Part shown: positions 9,501-15,300 of the stretch, piece by piece | Layout: the number at the start of each line of letters is the position of its first letter | Position numbering within the stretch: the first letter of the stretch is position 1 | Source of the DNA: a virus | Strand: one strand, 5' to 3' | IMG/VR virus record: IMGVR_UViG_3300010412_000151 | Coordinates: 1-21,156 of that record | Length of the DNA: 21,156 nt | Notes under the pieces: model-generated | What the model was told of the DNA's origin: nothing | The model's input: the letters and a program-made list of their open reading frames with translations, nothing else | The model's database searches: none | Program-made: the position numbers and the translations under genes

Positions 9501-11652
9501 TATCGGGGGACTGATGCGCTATGGACAACGCATCAAGAGCATGACAGCTTTCGGAGCCCGATCCAGAACGCAAGCCATACGCCTAGCCAGATGGTATCTT
9601 TATACTTCGCTGTATGAAGCAGAGATTGTGTCGTTTACAGCAGGCCAGGAGGGGTTGTATACCGCTCCCGGCAGAGTTATTTACATACATGACAAGGATC
9701 GTGATTCGATTGTGCTGGGAGGCCGAGTAAAGCGTGTAGAGAATGACGGGTCAACTGACACCATTGTAGTTGACAACTACGTGGATTTCGAAGCGGGGTA
9801 CGAGTACACGCTGGTAATGATCATACCAACTGATTACCGTACCATTGAAGAGATTGACGATTTGGCTGAAGCTAATCGTGAGGCTGAATCCGAAAATATT
9901 TATGCCCCCCAAGTAGTGCGTTACCGTTTGGAAGAAGCTTTGGCAGGCCGACATGAAAAGATTCCATTGCCCACCGGATCAACTTTGTCATTACCGACAG
10001 GGGTAGACGGATCGCAGTTGATTTGGGCAGTTGAACGATCAAAATTGTCTTCAGGGCCGCTTGTAGCGGGAACATTGATAAAGTACAGGCAGTATAAGAT
10101 TGCCGATTATGTGTCAGATGACGACTTTACGAATGTCGGCGCATTGAGCAATGCCACCGGAGAGTATTTTATCGCTACAGGAACAATACCTACTACATGG
10201 ACTAACGGCTCAACGTTGTACGAAATTTCTGCCGATGCAGCGCAGTGGAAAGTCATTACTGTAGAAGACAAGAAGGATGGGGAAGTAGAAATTTCCGCAA
10301 AGCGATATTTTCCGCAGAAATTTGAGGAGTCTGACAGGGGGCCATTCCTGTACAGCACCACTTCACCCGATCCGATAACGGCTGATCCGAAAAAGCCGTA
10401 TGACTTCAGGGTTACACGCAGGAAGAAATATGACCCGACAGCAACCAACGCATATTACCAGTTAACTTGGGGGGCTCCTGTAGGAGTGGGAATTGTAGGC
10501 TATCAGCTTAAGTATGAAACCTCTGTGAATCCCGGCAACCTTGAGACCATCAGCGAAGCATACTACGGTACAACGTATGATGCCGAGATGAATTTGGATA
10601 TTTCCCGATTTTATGTCAGATCAATAACTATTGCGGGCAAGTATTCAGACTGGGTTACTTCTGCAATAGATCAGGAGTTTACTGCCAAGCTGTCAGACTA
10701 TGCCCCGATAATCGGGCTTGAATTGCAAAACCGTAACAGCAACGGAGAGTATAATGACAAGTTCGCTACACTTAGCTGGCGGTTGAGCAATACTGTGGCT
10801 CCTGAAATGACTGATGATGTCACCGCTGATTCAGGGTCGGACGAAGCGTGGTTCAAGCAGTACAGGGTGAAGCTTGAATCAATAGATGGAATGTTCCTGA
10901 ACGAATATACCACCAAGGAGCGTAGATTCACCTATACCTATGACATGATGGTGGATGACTTCAGTAATGCAGGTGAAACGTTAAATGGGGACTTCAAGTG
11001 TTGGGTAGCCGTAGAAGACAGGCTTGGGGACATATCACGCTATAGCATGACTGAAGTGTACAATGCGTCTCCCGGCAACATTCAGAACCTTGCTGTCACC
11101 AGAGACCAGCTAGGAGTCAAAATAGACTGGGATGCACCAGCAGGGGAGAACGATATTGTCAAGTACTACATTTACCGCACCCTAGATACGACACCGCCAA
11201 CACCCGGCACAGATGACCCGTTTGCAATAGTGGCAGCAGATTCGTATACTTATAAAGAAGACATTGAAGAATTGGGCTATGAGCCTTGGGTGCAGAAGTA
11301 TTACTGGGTAGCCGCTTATGATATTTTTGATCAGTTAGGCACAGTATCTTCAACAGGCTATGCAACTGTTTCCCCCTTGGATACTTTAGATGATTTTGAA
11401 GCAGTACCGATAACACCTGCCAATGGAGGCAGGGGATTTAATGTTACGTGGGATGTTACAGTACCAAGTGCTACAGTCATGAGTGCGTATACCGGAAGTA
11501 TTTCTAATGGTACTGCTACTTTTTCAAGTCATTCATTCAGTGAAGGAGACCATGTTATTATAATAGATACTGCGGGCAGAGAGTGGACAGCAAAAGTAAC
11601 TGAAGTAGATGGAAACGATGTTACATGGGCAGTATATTATCAGTTATTATAA
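6559..11652 (+). CDS. Central tail-tip/host-specificity protein, lambda gpJ-like, with N-terminal Hint domain
   Basis: Tail hub and central tip protein that contacts the receptor. Residues 17-127 are a Hint domain (separate entry). Residue 128 onward (GGGGKGGASY, later VLDLLSEGECAGFVD) parallels the lambda J start. Strong J landmarks are CALIGIETRADQFSS (about 703), GYNPSTRAYPAYWDGTF, YDMSTNKRYGLGAYIEDD, SQDRPITTEHQLF, RYGQRIKSMTAFGARSR-QA and FTAGQEGLYTAPG. Loop insertions not in lambda J are a PA14-like module (about 360-494), a cassette at about 804-879 (GIKAGDKIYFEG) and a DDFTNVGA cassette (about 1171-1224). From about 1277 there are three FN3-like domains and the start of a fourth, which is interrupted. 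The TAATG overlap with the I-like gene sets the start; an ATG at 6928 would bypass the Hint domain but has no good ribosome-binding site. Confidence 0.92.
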   Translation: MKHIISNIDNILEGSGCFRAGTLVLTPKGERSIEKFRKGQKVICFNKLVICLADGTQLKVTANHWLLTPDDEFKEAKDFRVGEHLFTKDYKPVKIDAIIIDRTVDAVYNLKVVPYPTFIVNGIMAHNGGGGKGGASYTATEEPDTLFSIATARVLDLLSEGECAGFVDKYENIVGDDEIGKAIFLNKTPIQSDVKSNYVQRFDRVETNVYHNYFFGNNNQLFLYGDPVRDWKGDNEDPLADPPVGDDVYMYVEDYGSTGLYDWPVDTVNALVTTDKMDDEIFPADFSIRPQSGYTSFQLPVHIAYAAPAYLTKDPSRYQYKFEIISNSTTFYPGSGWTMRVYGNRTTDPILDLPDIIAKEGTGSPLHRRIGVSLLDDPFDKADEYDDRGAIISGLFMAPVTGNITFTLAAKTQARCVIHAYNDPGIGSKLAELETTYHHNWFEWTEKLWFNPVSTSVSMTAGTFYHIRIYYVHRWNDNYVGLKIKYNQGEKTYDHPSIPLPLMSADPEVENSDYLKYIPSDIYAKRGSVRLNTLHENFRGVKLMYQLGTDVTQQQAIIGFAEPSQTVQVGIQVKQKIPWTVNIYDGNAESVDVALRFNGLSKSTAEGDVVKTRVDFKVYKNNVYTESFYVYGKASSAYQVSRTFFPPDNNDGQPWTLTIERTTEDSIKNNSEDEDEAGMNVNDDSFIEFYSVNNTETYNYPNCALIGIETRADQFSSIPTRTYHFKGVKVKLPNGYNPSTRAYPAYWDGTFASNKEWTDNPVWQLYDMSTNKRYGLGAYIEDDMINKWEFYRCSKYCDEMVYTGAIKAVGVYAFENTDNTLFFKTPLTQGIKAGDKIYFEGQSQSTFYLVANANAYKSATSIAITNPEVISSTDGDLMINYKGAEPRFQCSFYYQTFAEAWKAFRDLTTAFRAAVFWMNGGVSLSQDRPITTEHQLFTNSNVKDGLFSYTGGDVNDRYTVCRVQWNDPSQFDEPVVETVENIGGLMRYGQRIKSMTAFGARSRTQAIRLARWYLYTSLYEAEIVSFTAGQEGLYTAPGRVIYIHDKDRDSIVLGGRVKRVENDGSTDTIVVDNYVDFEAGYEYTLVMIIPTDYRTIEEIDDLAEANREAESENIYAPQVVRYRLEEALAGRHEKIPLPTGSTLSLPTGVDGSQLIWAVERSKLSSGPLVAGTLIKYRQYKIADYVSDDDFTNVGALSNATGEYFIATGTIPTTWTNGSTLYEISADAAQWKVITVEDKKDGEVEISAKRYFPQKFEESDRGPFLYSTTSPDPITADPKKPYDFRVTRRKKYDPTATNAYYQLTWGAPVGVGIVGYQLKYETSVNPGNLETISEAYYGTTYDAEMNLDISRFYVRSITIAGKYSDWVTSAIDQEFTAKLSDYAPIIGLELQNRNSNGEYNDKFATLSWRLSNTVAPEMTDDVTADSGSDEAWFKQYRVKLESIDGMFLNEYTTKERRFTYTYDMMVDDFSNAGETLNGDFKCWVAVEDRLGDISRYSMTEVYNASPGNIQNLAVTRDQLGVKIDWDAPAGENDIVKYYIYRTLDTTPPTPGTDDPFAIVAADSYTYKEDIEELGYEPWVQKYYWVAAYDIFDQLGTVSSTGYATVSPLDTLDDFEAVPITPANGGRGFNVTWDVTVPSATVMSAYTGSISNGTATFSSHSFSEGDHVIIIDTAGREWTAKVTEVDGNDVTWAVYYQLL
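6607..6939 (+). other. Hint (intein-like/BIL-type) autoprocessing domain within J
   Basis: Residues 17-127 of the J-like protein, 111 residues. Block A is CFRAGTLVLTPKGERSIEKF, with Cys17 as N-terminal nucleophile. Block B is LKVTANHWLLT, with the T61-x-x-H64 motif. The C-terminal blocks are VYNLKVVPYPTFIVNG, then IMAHN with His126-Asn127. The +1 residue is Gly128, not Cys/Ser/Thr, so complete splicing is unlikely; Asn cyclisation would cut before GGGGKGG and give a canonical J N-terminus. No homing endonuclease is present. The span between blocks A and B is shorter than in typical Hint folds, so the domain is minimal or partly degenerate. Only 16 residues precede it, ending in EGSG. Confidence 0.85.
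7640..8040 (+). other. PA14-like module inserted in J (boundaries approximate)
   Basis: Within the N-terminal part of the J-like protein, residues about 360-494 contain ISGLFMAPVTGNITFTLAAK, then a strand ending VSMTAGTFYHIRIYYV and VGLKIKYN. This follows the PA14 pattern of a G-x-(I/L)-x-A-P-x-x-G-x-(Y/I)-T-F strand, and L-x-A-G-x-x-Y-x-I near the end. PA14 domains often bind carbohydrate. Lambda J has no comparable segment here. Assignment is by eye only. Confidence 0.5.
10069..10233 (+). repeat. DDFTNVGA cassette, copy in J
   Basis: Roughly 50-residue cassette: YKIADYVSDDDFTNVGA, then NATGEYFIATGTIPTTWTNG and STLYE. It sits in a loop of the last J hub domain, between ERSKLSSGP and AAQWKVITVEDKKDG, where lambda J has no insert. 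From memory, the same kind of motif recurs in many phage structural proteins; its role is unknown to me. A diverged copy is in the next gene at about 11939-12097. Confidence 0.8.
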
Positions 11653-11656
11653 GGAG
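11651..11656 (+). promoter_or_regulatory. Strong Shine-Dalgarno for the FN3 tail protein
   Basis: AAGGAG, beginning inside the stop codon of the J-like gene and nine bases before ATG 11666. It is the best ribosome-binding site in the window. It shows that the downstream protein is translated on its own and not as part of J. Confidence 0.8.
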
Positions 11657-11665
11657 AATTAAATA

Positions 11666-13360
11666 ATGGCAGGCGGTGTTTCAGTACCTTATAGCATGAG
11701 ACCAAATCCTTATCGAAGCGATAAGGTAGTTATTCGTACATGGGAAGATGGCGATTCAACGTCATCCGTCCGTGAATTACCCTATACGAGTGGTTCAGGA
11801 ACAGTATATGTTCCAATTACAGAAGCGGGAAGTTATTTGTGGCTTGAAGCCACTCGAAAACATACTTTTGGAAGTACGCAACTTAATAGTAATTTAGTAT
11901 TGAGTGGACAGACTACGGGGAACGCAATAACCAGTGGAACACTTGAAATAGGTAAACGCTATAAAATTACAAACTATGTTTCCAGTGATGATTTTACCAA
12001 TGTAGGGGCAAATGAAAATGAAACCGGAGAAATTTTCACAGCTATAGGCACTACTCCTACGGTATGGACTAATTCATCGACATTATATGAGTTTACTACA
12101 GAATCATTGCTTGTTGCGCCTAGTTGGGATTTAGCACAACCTAGTAGTTTAACTCCTGTTGCTACTGAAGGGGGAGTTGAGCTTTCATGGACAGATGCTA
12201 CAAATCCTGCCATATTTAAAGGGTACTCAATTACAGGAGTTGATGCCTATGACCCCCCACTTAAGTACCAAGGAAGCCCACAGTATAACCCCACATTTCC
12301 AGAGGTTGATTCATCCCAAAGAAAAGCCCATTTGAACTTTACAACAAGTGATGAAGTAGGAGATCAGGTAAGATACCATATCACAGTGACTCCGCTTGAT
12401 ATTTTGGGGAACCCGATGGACGGAGTTACAAGTACCGATTGGGGAACTCCAAATAGTAAAAAAGCTGTAACGTCTACTGGATTAGGATTAGGCCCCCTGT
12501 TGCCCGAGTATCCTAAATTGTCAAATGACTCCCCCACAAGCTACACCAATGTGGCGATCACAAACGTAAATACTGTTGATAATTTATTGTATAGTGCGTC
12601 GCATGGATTAGAGGCTGGATGGGCTTTGAAATTTACGGGAACCGATTTGCCTGATCCGTTAGCACAAGATACATGGTATTACGTAGTAGATATTGGGTAT
12701 ACCGATTGGTTTGCAGTAGCTACTTCAATTAACGACACCAACTTAGTTGTTATTAATGACGTAGGATCAGGGTCTATGACTTGGACAGCATATCCTCCCA
12801 TGCTGTACGTGTATTATGATACGGTTTCAAGCATAGACACTGATAATGATCTTATAAACTTTGGAGAGCCCCATGCCTTTGCAACTGGGGACTGGGTGAA
12901 ATGTTATGCGTGTAATGGAGGTACAGAAGGGGGATATCCCGGCATAAGCGGAGATACTGCTTATTACGTAGTCAAAGTGTCTACAAATCACATTGCGTTG
13001 AAAACATCTGCCACGTCATCGAGTTATGTTAATCTGACTTCGGGGTTAACGGGTACGCTTGAAGTAGTGAGATGCAGGTGTCCGTTGATATTTGATCCAT
13101 CATTAAACAATGAATACTTAGGCGGGTATCAGTTCAAGTATAATAACTCTGCGGCAATAGACCTCGTGGATGATCCTCTGTACTACAAAACTGCAAGCAA
13201 TTTGAACTTTACATGCACATATAACAGTGGGGGAAACTATACGCTTCAAACCATGTATTTAGAAATAGTGAGTAAAAAGGGGATTAGTTTTCCAATGAAT
13301 ATTTATGCAGAGATTGATTCCCTTATTACGGGAGGCTGGGGAGGCGGTGCGCCCTATTAA
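11666..13360 (+). CDS. FN3/cassette tail protein, possible detached distal part of J
   Basis: 564 residues with no single family match that I recognise. Residues 18-68 (SDKVVIRTWEDG, later TVYVPITEAGSYLWLEATRK) look like strands C to F of a FN3 domain lacking its first strands, which the end of J seems to supply. Residues 92-145 are a DDFTNVGA cassette. About 155-262 form a FN3-like domain (GGVELSWTDA, KGYSITGVDAY, VRYHITVTPLDILG). About 296-375 and 386-470 are two diverged copies of a cassette with (S)HGL-x-x-G-(W/D), then Q-TWYYVVDI or TAYYVVKV, a type I know from many phage tail proteins. The last 95 residues are unassigned beta-rich sequence ending GGWGGGAPY. The sequence is visibly more AT-rich than most of J. 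Likely role: an extension of the central tip fibre. Confidence 0.7.
   Translation: MAGGVSVPYSMRPNPYRSDKVVIRTWEDGDSTSSVRELPYTSGSGTVYVPITEAGSYLWLEATRKHTFGSTQLNSNLVLSGQTTGNAITSGTLEIGKRYKITNYVSSDDFTNVGANENETGEIFTAIGTTPTVWTNSSTLYEFTTESLLVAPSWDLAQPSSLTPVATEGGVELSWTDATNPAIFKGYSITGVDAYDPPLKYQGSPQYNPTFPEVDSSQRKAHLNFTTSDEVGDQVRYHITVTPLDILGNPMDGVTSTDWGTPNSKKAVTSTGLGLGPLLPEYPKLSNDSPTSYTNVAITNVNTVDNLLYSASHGLEAGWALKFTGTDLPDPLAQDTWYYVVDIGYTDWFAVATSINDTNLVVINDVGSGSMTWTAYPPMLYVYYDTVSSIDTDNDLINFGEPHAFATGDWVKCYACNGGTEGGYPGISGDTAYYVVKVSTNHIALKTSATSSSYVNLTSGLTGTLEVVRCRCPLIFDPSLNNEYLGGYQFKYNNSAAIDLVDDPLYYKTASNLNFTCTYNSGGNYTLQTMYLEIVSKKGISFPMNIYAEIDSLITGGWGGGAPY
11939..12097 (+). repeat. DDFTNVGA cassette, copy in the FN3 tail protein
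   Basis: Protein pattern YKITNYVSSDDFTNVGA, then ETGEIFTAIGTTPTVWTNS and STLYEF. It aligns over about 48 residues with the J copy at 10069, but most shared residues use different codons. The two copies are therefore long diverged or separately acquired, not a recent duplication. Confidence 0.8.
12551..13075 (+). repeat. Two tandem HGL/YYV cassettes
   Basis: Within the 564-residue protein, residues about 296-375 and 386-470 repeat the order: start strand, (S)HGLEAGWALKF or HAFATGDWVKCY, a loop, TWYYVVDI or TAYYVVKV, a F/I-A-(V/L) strand, and a final Gly-Ser or Gly-Thr turn. Identity is low but the element order is the same. Confidence 0.6.
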
Positions 13361-13376
13361 TCTTTAACGTTAAAGA
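13361..13376. repeat. Palindromic element, copy 2 (16 bp perfect)
   Basis: TCTTTAACGTTAAAGA, directly after the TAA (13358-13360) of the FN3 tail protein gene. It shares TTAATCTTTAACGTTAAAG (19 bases) with copy 3. With copy 3 it brackets the 474-residue gene exactly. Confidence 0.9.
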
Positions 13377-13398
13377 AATTGACACAATTCGCAAATTT

Positions 13399-13403
13399 AA
13401 GGA
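13399..13403 (+). promoter_or_regulatory. Shine-Dalgarno for the 474-residue tail protein
   Basis: AAGGA, nine bases before ATG 13413, in the context TTAAGGATAAACAATCATGG. A nearly identical initiation region, TTAAGGATTAACAACAATGG, precedes the gene at 19907. Confidence 0.75.
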
Positions 13404-13412
13404 TAAACAATC

Positions 13413-14837
13413 ATGGCTCAAATTAAATCTTATGCAGCGTCTTCGCTAGTCTCAGGGCGAGATGCAAATGTTATTGTATCGACTGGGGCAGATTGGAGCA
13501 GTGTACTCAAGGGGGCAATGTTCATGTTTCAGGGGGACAATGTATCCTATTTTGTTGGAAGCACTGTAGCCCCTTCCGTCTCAGATAGCGGTTATTGGGA
13601 ACTGCTCCTTACCTCAGAGTATGTAGGCACACAGAAGACAGGGGCCAGTTATGTAATCCATCAGGATTTTGAAGCCAACGTGGGGCTGCCCTTGATGCGC
13701 TCGGGTGACGTTGAGACTGGGATCATTTTCAGCCGAGCGATGCAGAAGATAGGGGAGTTGCTGGTCACAGGGCTTGTGCTTGAGGGAACATATACTCCCG
13801 CAGCAGGGAACAATGGGTATCCGAAAGATACAACCCCAGGCGGGGATGACATGAGTTCGTATACTGCCAAACGATCCTATTGGATTGCGGACACGACATA
13901 CACCACGTTTACAAAGGGAGCCAAGCTTATCTGGAATGGGGGAAGTTCTGCTACAGAAGCAAACAACTGGTATTATGTTGAGCCAGATGTTAATTTTTAT
14001 TCATCCGATTCAATTACCACAGCGATGCTTCAGGATGAGGCGGTTACGACAGCCAAACTCAGCACAGCCCTTCAGGATTCAATTGAGGCGGCTGATGCTT
14101 TACATTATAAAGGGGATTTTTCGCCAAGTGGGGCAAGTTATCCAAGTACAGCAGGTTTAGTAGATTACGATTATTTTATTGCAGATGACAACGGTACAGT
14201 TAGTGGAACTTATTACAAAGCCGGGGATTGGGCAAGATACGACCAAGATACAGGTAACTTCGGCAAAGAAGCACAATACTCTCCATACGGTACACCCTAC
14301 ACGTATATGGGAGGATGGGATGCATCAGGCAACACCGCACCAAGCAGCCCAAACGAGTATGAGGCGTGGAGAATTACCGCAGCAGGCACGTTCGGTGGCA
14401 TAACTTGGGTTATAGATGATATTTGCGTTTATATAGATAGTGCATGGACATTGTATCCAAAAACTCCCGACCTGACTTTGTACGCAGCTACCACGGATGC
14501 CACGCAGACAGAAATGTTCTTGGCTGACGGGTCTTCCCGATTAGTATTAGCCTCTGACACCACGTGGGGATTCGACATAATGGTGGTGGCCCGCAGAACC
14601 GATGCCGACAATGAAAGCGCATTTTACCGATTTGAAGGATGCATTGACAACAATGCGGGTACGACAGCCCTAGTGGGCAGCGTAGTGGCGGCTACTCCTA
14701 TTGAAGATACCGCAGCGTGGGCGTGTAGCGTAGATGCAGACAATACGAATGACGCTTTACGAGTGAGAGTTACGGGGGAAGGAAGTAAGAACATAAGCTG
14801 GAAAGCTACAGTAAGAATTGTAGAAGTAAGGGGTTAA
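13413..14837 (+). CDS. Multi-cassette phage tail/fibre protein
   Basis: 474 residues. The N-terminal 115 residues (ending with SGDVETGIIFSRAMQKIG) look like a tail-attachment segment. Then come three related cassettes of the pattern G-x-(Y/F/W)-x-x-(S/A)... yP... GT-x-x-G-x-x-Y... GD/DD-x... W: about 123-190, 230-278 (YKGDFSPSGASYPST, YYKAGDWARY) and 297-348 (MGGWDASGNTAPSSP, GITWVIDDICVY). A linker at about 199-226 (SITTAMLQDEAVTTAKLS) resembles the repeat linkers of tail fibres. The last 120 residues (EMFLADGSSRLVLASDTTW, IMVVARRTDADNESAFYRFE, RVTGEGSKNISWKATV) form a C-terminal beta domain of a type I recognise from phage tail proteins without a firm name. It is flanked on both sides by the palindrome, so it may be a movable gene cassette. 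Confidence 0.75.
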   Translation: MAQIKSYAASSLVSGRDANVIVSTGADWSSVLKGAMFMFQGDNVSYFVGSTVAPSVSDSGYWELLLTSEYVGTQKTGASYVIHQDFEANVGLPLMRSGDVETGIIFSRAMQKIGELLVTGLVLEGTYTPAAGNNGYPKDTTPGGDDMSSYTAKRSYWIADTTYTTFTKGAKLIWNGGSSATEANNWYYVEPDVNFYSSDSITTAMLQDEAVTTAKLSTALQDSIEAADALHYKGDFSPSGASYPSTAGLVDYDYFIADDNGTVSGTYYKAGDWARYDQDTGNFGKEAQYSPYGTPYTYMGGWDASGNTAPSSPNEYEAWRITAAGTFGGITWVIDDICVYIDSAWTLYPKTPDLTLYAATTDATQTEMFLADGSSRLVLASDTTWGFDIMVVARRTDADNESAFYRFEGCIDNNAGTTALVGSVVAATPIEDTAAWACSVDADNTNDALRVRVTGEGSKNISWKATVRIVEVRG

Positions 14838-14838
14838 T

Positions 14839-14852
14839 CTTTAACGTTAAAG
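14839..14852. repeat. Palindromic element, copy 3 (14 bp)
   Basis: CTTTAACGTTAAAG one base after the TAA at 14835-14837. The left flank T matches copies 1 and 2, but the right flank is T instead of A. The GTG start of the next gene follows four bases later, at 14857. Confidence 0.9.
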
Positions 14853-14856
14853 TTCA

Positions 14857-15300
14857 GTGAATAAAGCATTAACCATATATCTCGGAAGCCGAGCGTACAT
14901 TGAGAACTGGGAAGAGAAGCTTCAGTTTCGTGCTACTTCTGTCGCAAGCTTGGCGGGGGTTAAACAGAAAACCCTGACTTTCCCCTTTCCTTCCCGAGAG
15001 TATATGATAGGGCTTAGTGGGAAAAATCCCAATGTCTATACAGTGGATACGACTAAAGTTGCGCCTGTGATTGATGTGTCCAGTTCCCCCGCAATATCAT
15101 GGGCAGCGTCACCGGACACTGAATTGTACTATGAAGTAGCCACCAGTGGCGCGTACAGCCATTTAGACAGGAAGAAATCGCTTACATGCACCGATTCACT
15201 GTCCTATACCGCCACGGAGACGGGGTATTATTTTGTGCGTTACCGATTCGCAAGTAACGTTGTTTCCAGATGGAGTCAGCCTGTGGAGATTAGTGTATGA
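14857..15300 (+). CDS. Small Ig/FN3-like tail protein of unknown function
   Basis: 147 residues starting with GTG (first residues MNKALTIYLGSRAYIENWEE). No ATG gives a comparable length; the first in-frame one is at residue 49. The C-terminal half (PAISWAASPDTELYYEV, later ETGYYFVRYRFASNVVSRWS) reads like a single Ig/FN3-type beta domain. I do not recognise the N-terminal half. It lies between the palindrome and the big fibre gene. Its stop TGA overlaps the next ATG (ATGA at 15297-15300), so the two proteins may be made in matched amounts. It may be a fibre connector or a chaperone; this is inference from position only. Confidence 0.6.
   Translation: MNKALTIYLGSRAYIENWEEKLQFRATSVASLAGVKQKTLTFPFPSREYMIGLSGKNPNVYTVDTTKVAPVIDVSSSPAISWAASPDTELYYEVATSGAYSHLDRKKSLTCTDSLSYTATETGYYFVRYRFASNVVSRWSQPVEISV

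Noticed and set aside
13379-13407. TTGACA, 17-base spacer, GATAAA: sigma70-like promoter just after palindrome 2
   Set aside because: Transcription would begin at about the ATG (13413), downstream of the clear Shine-Dalgarno at 13399. The -10 box is weak, so it is likely chance in AT-rich DNA.
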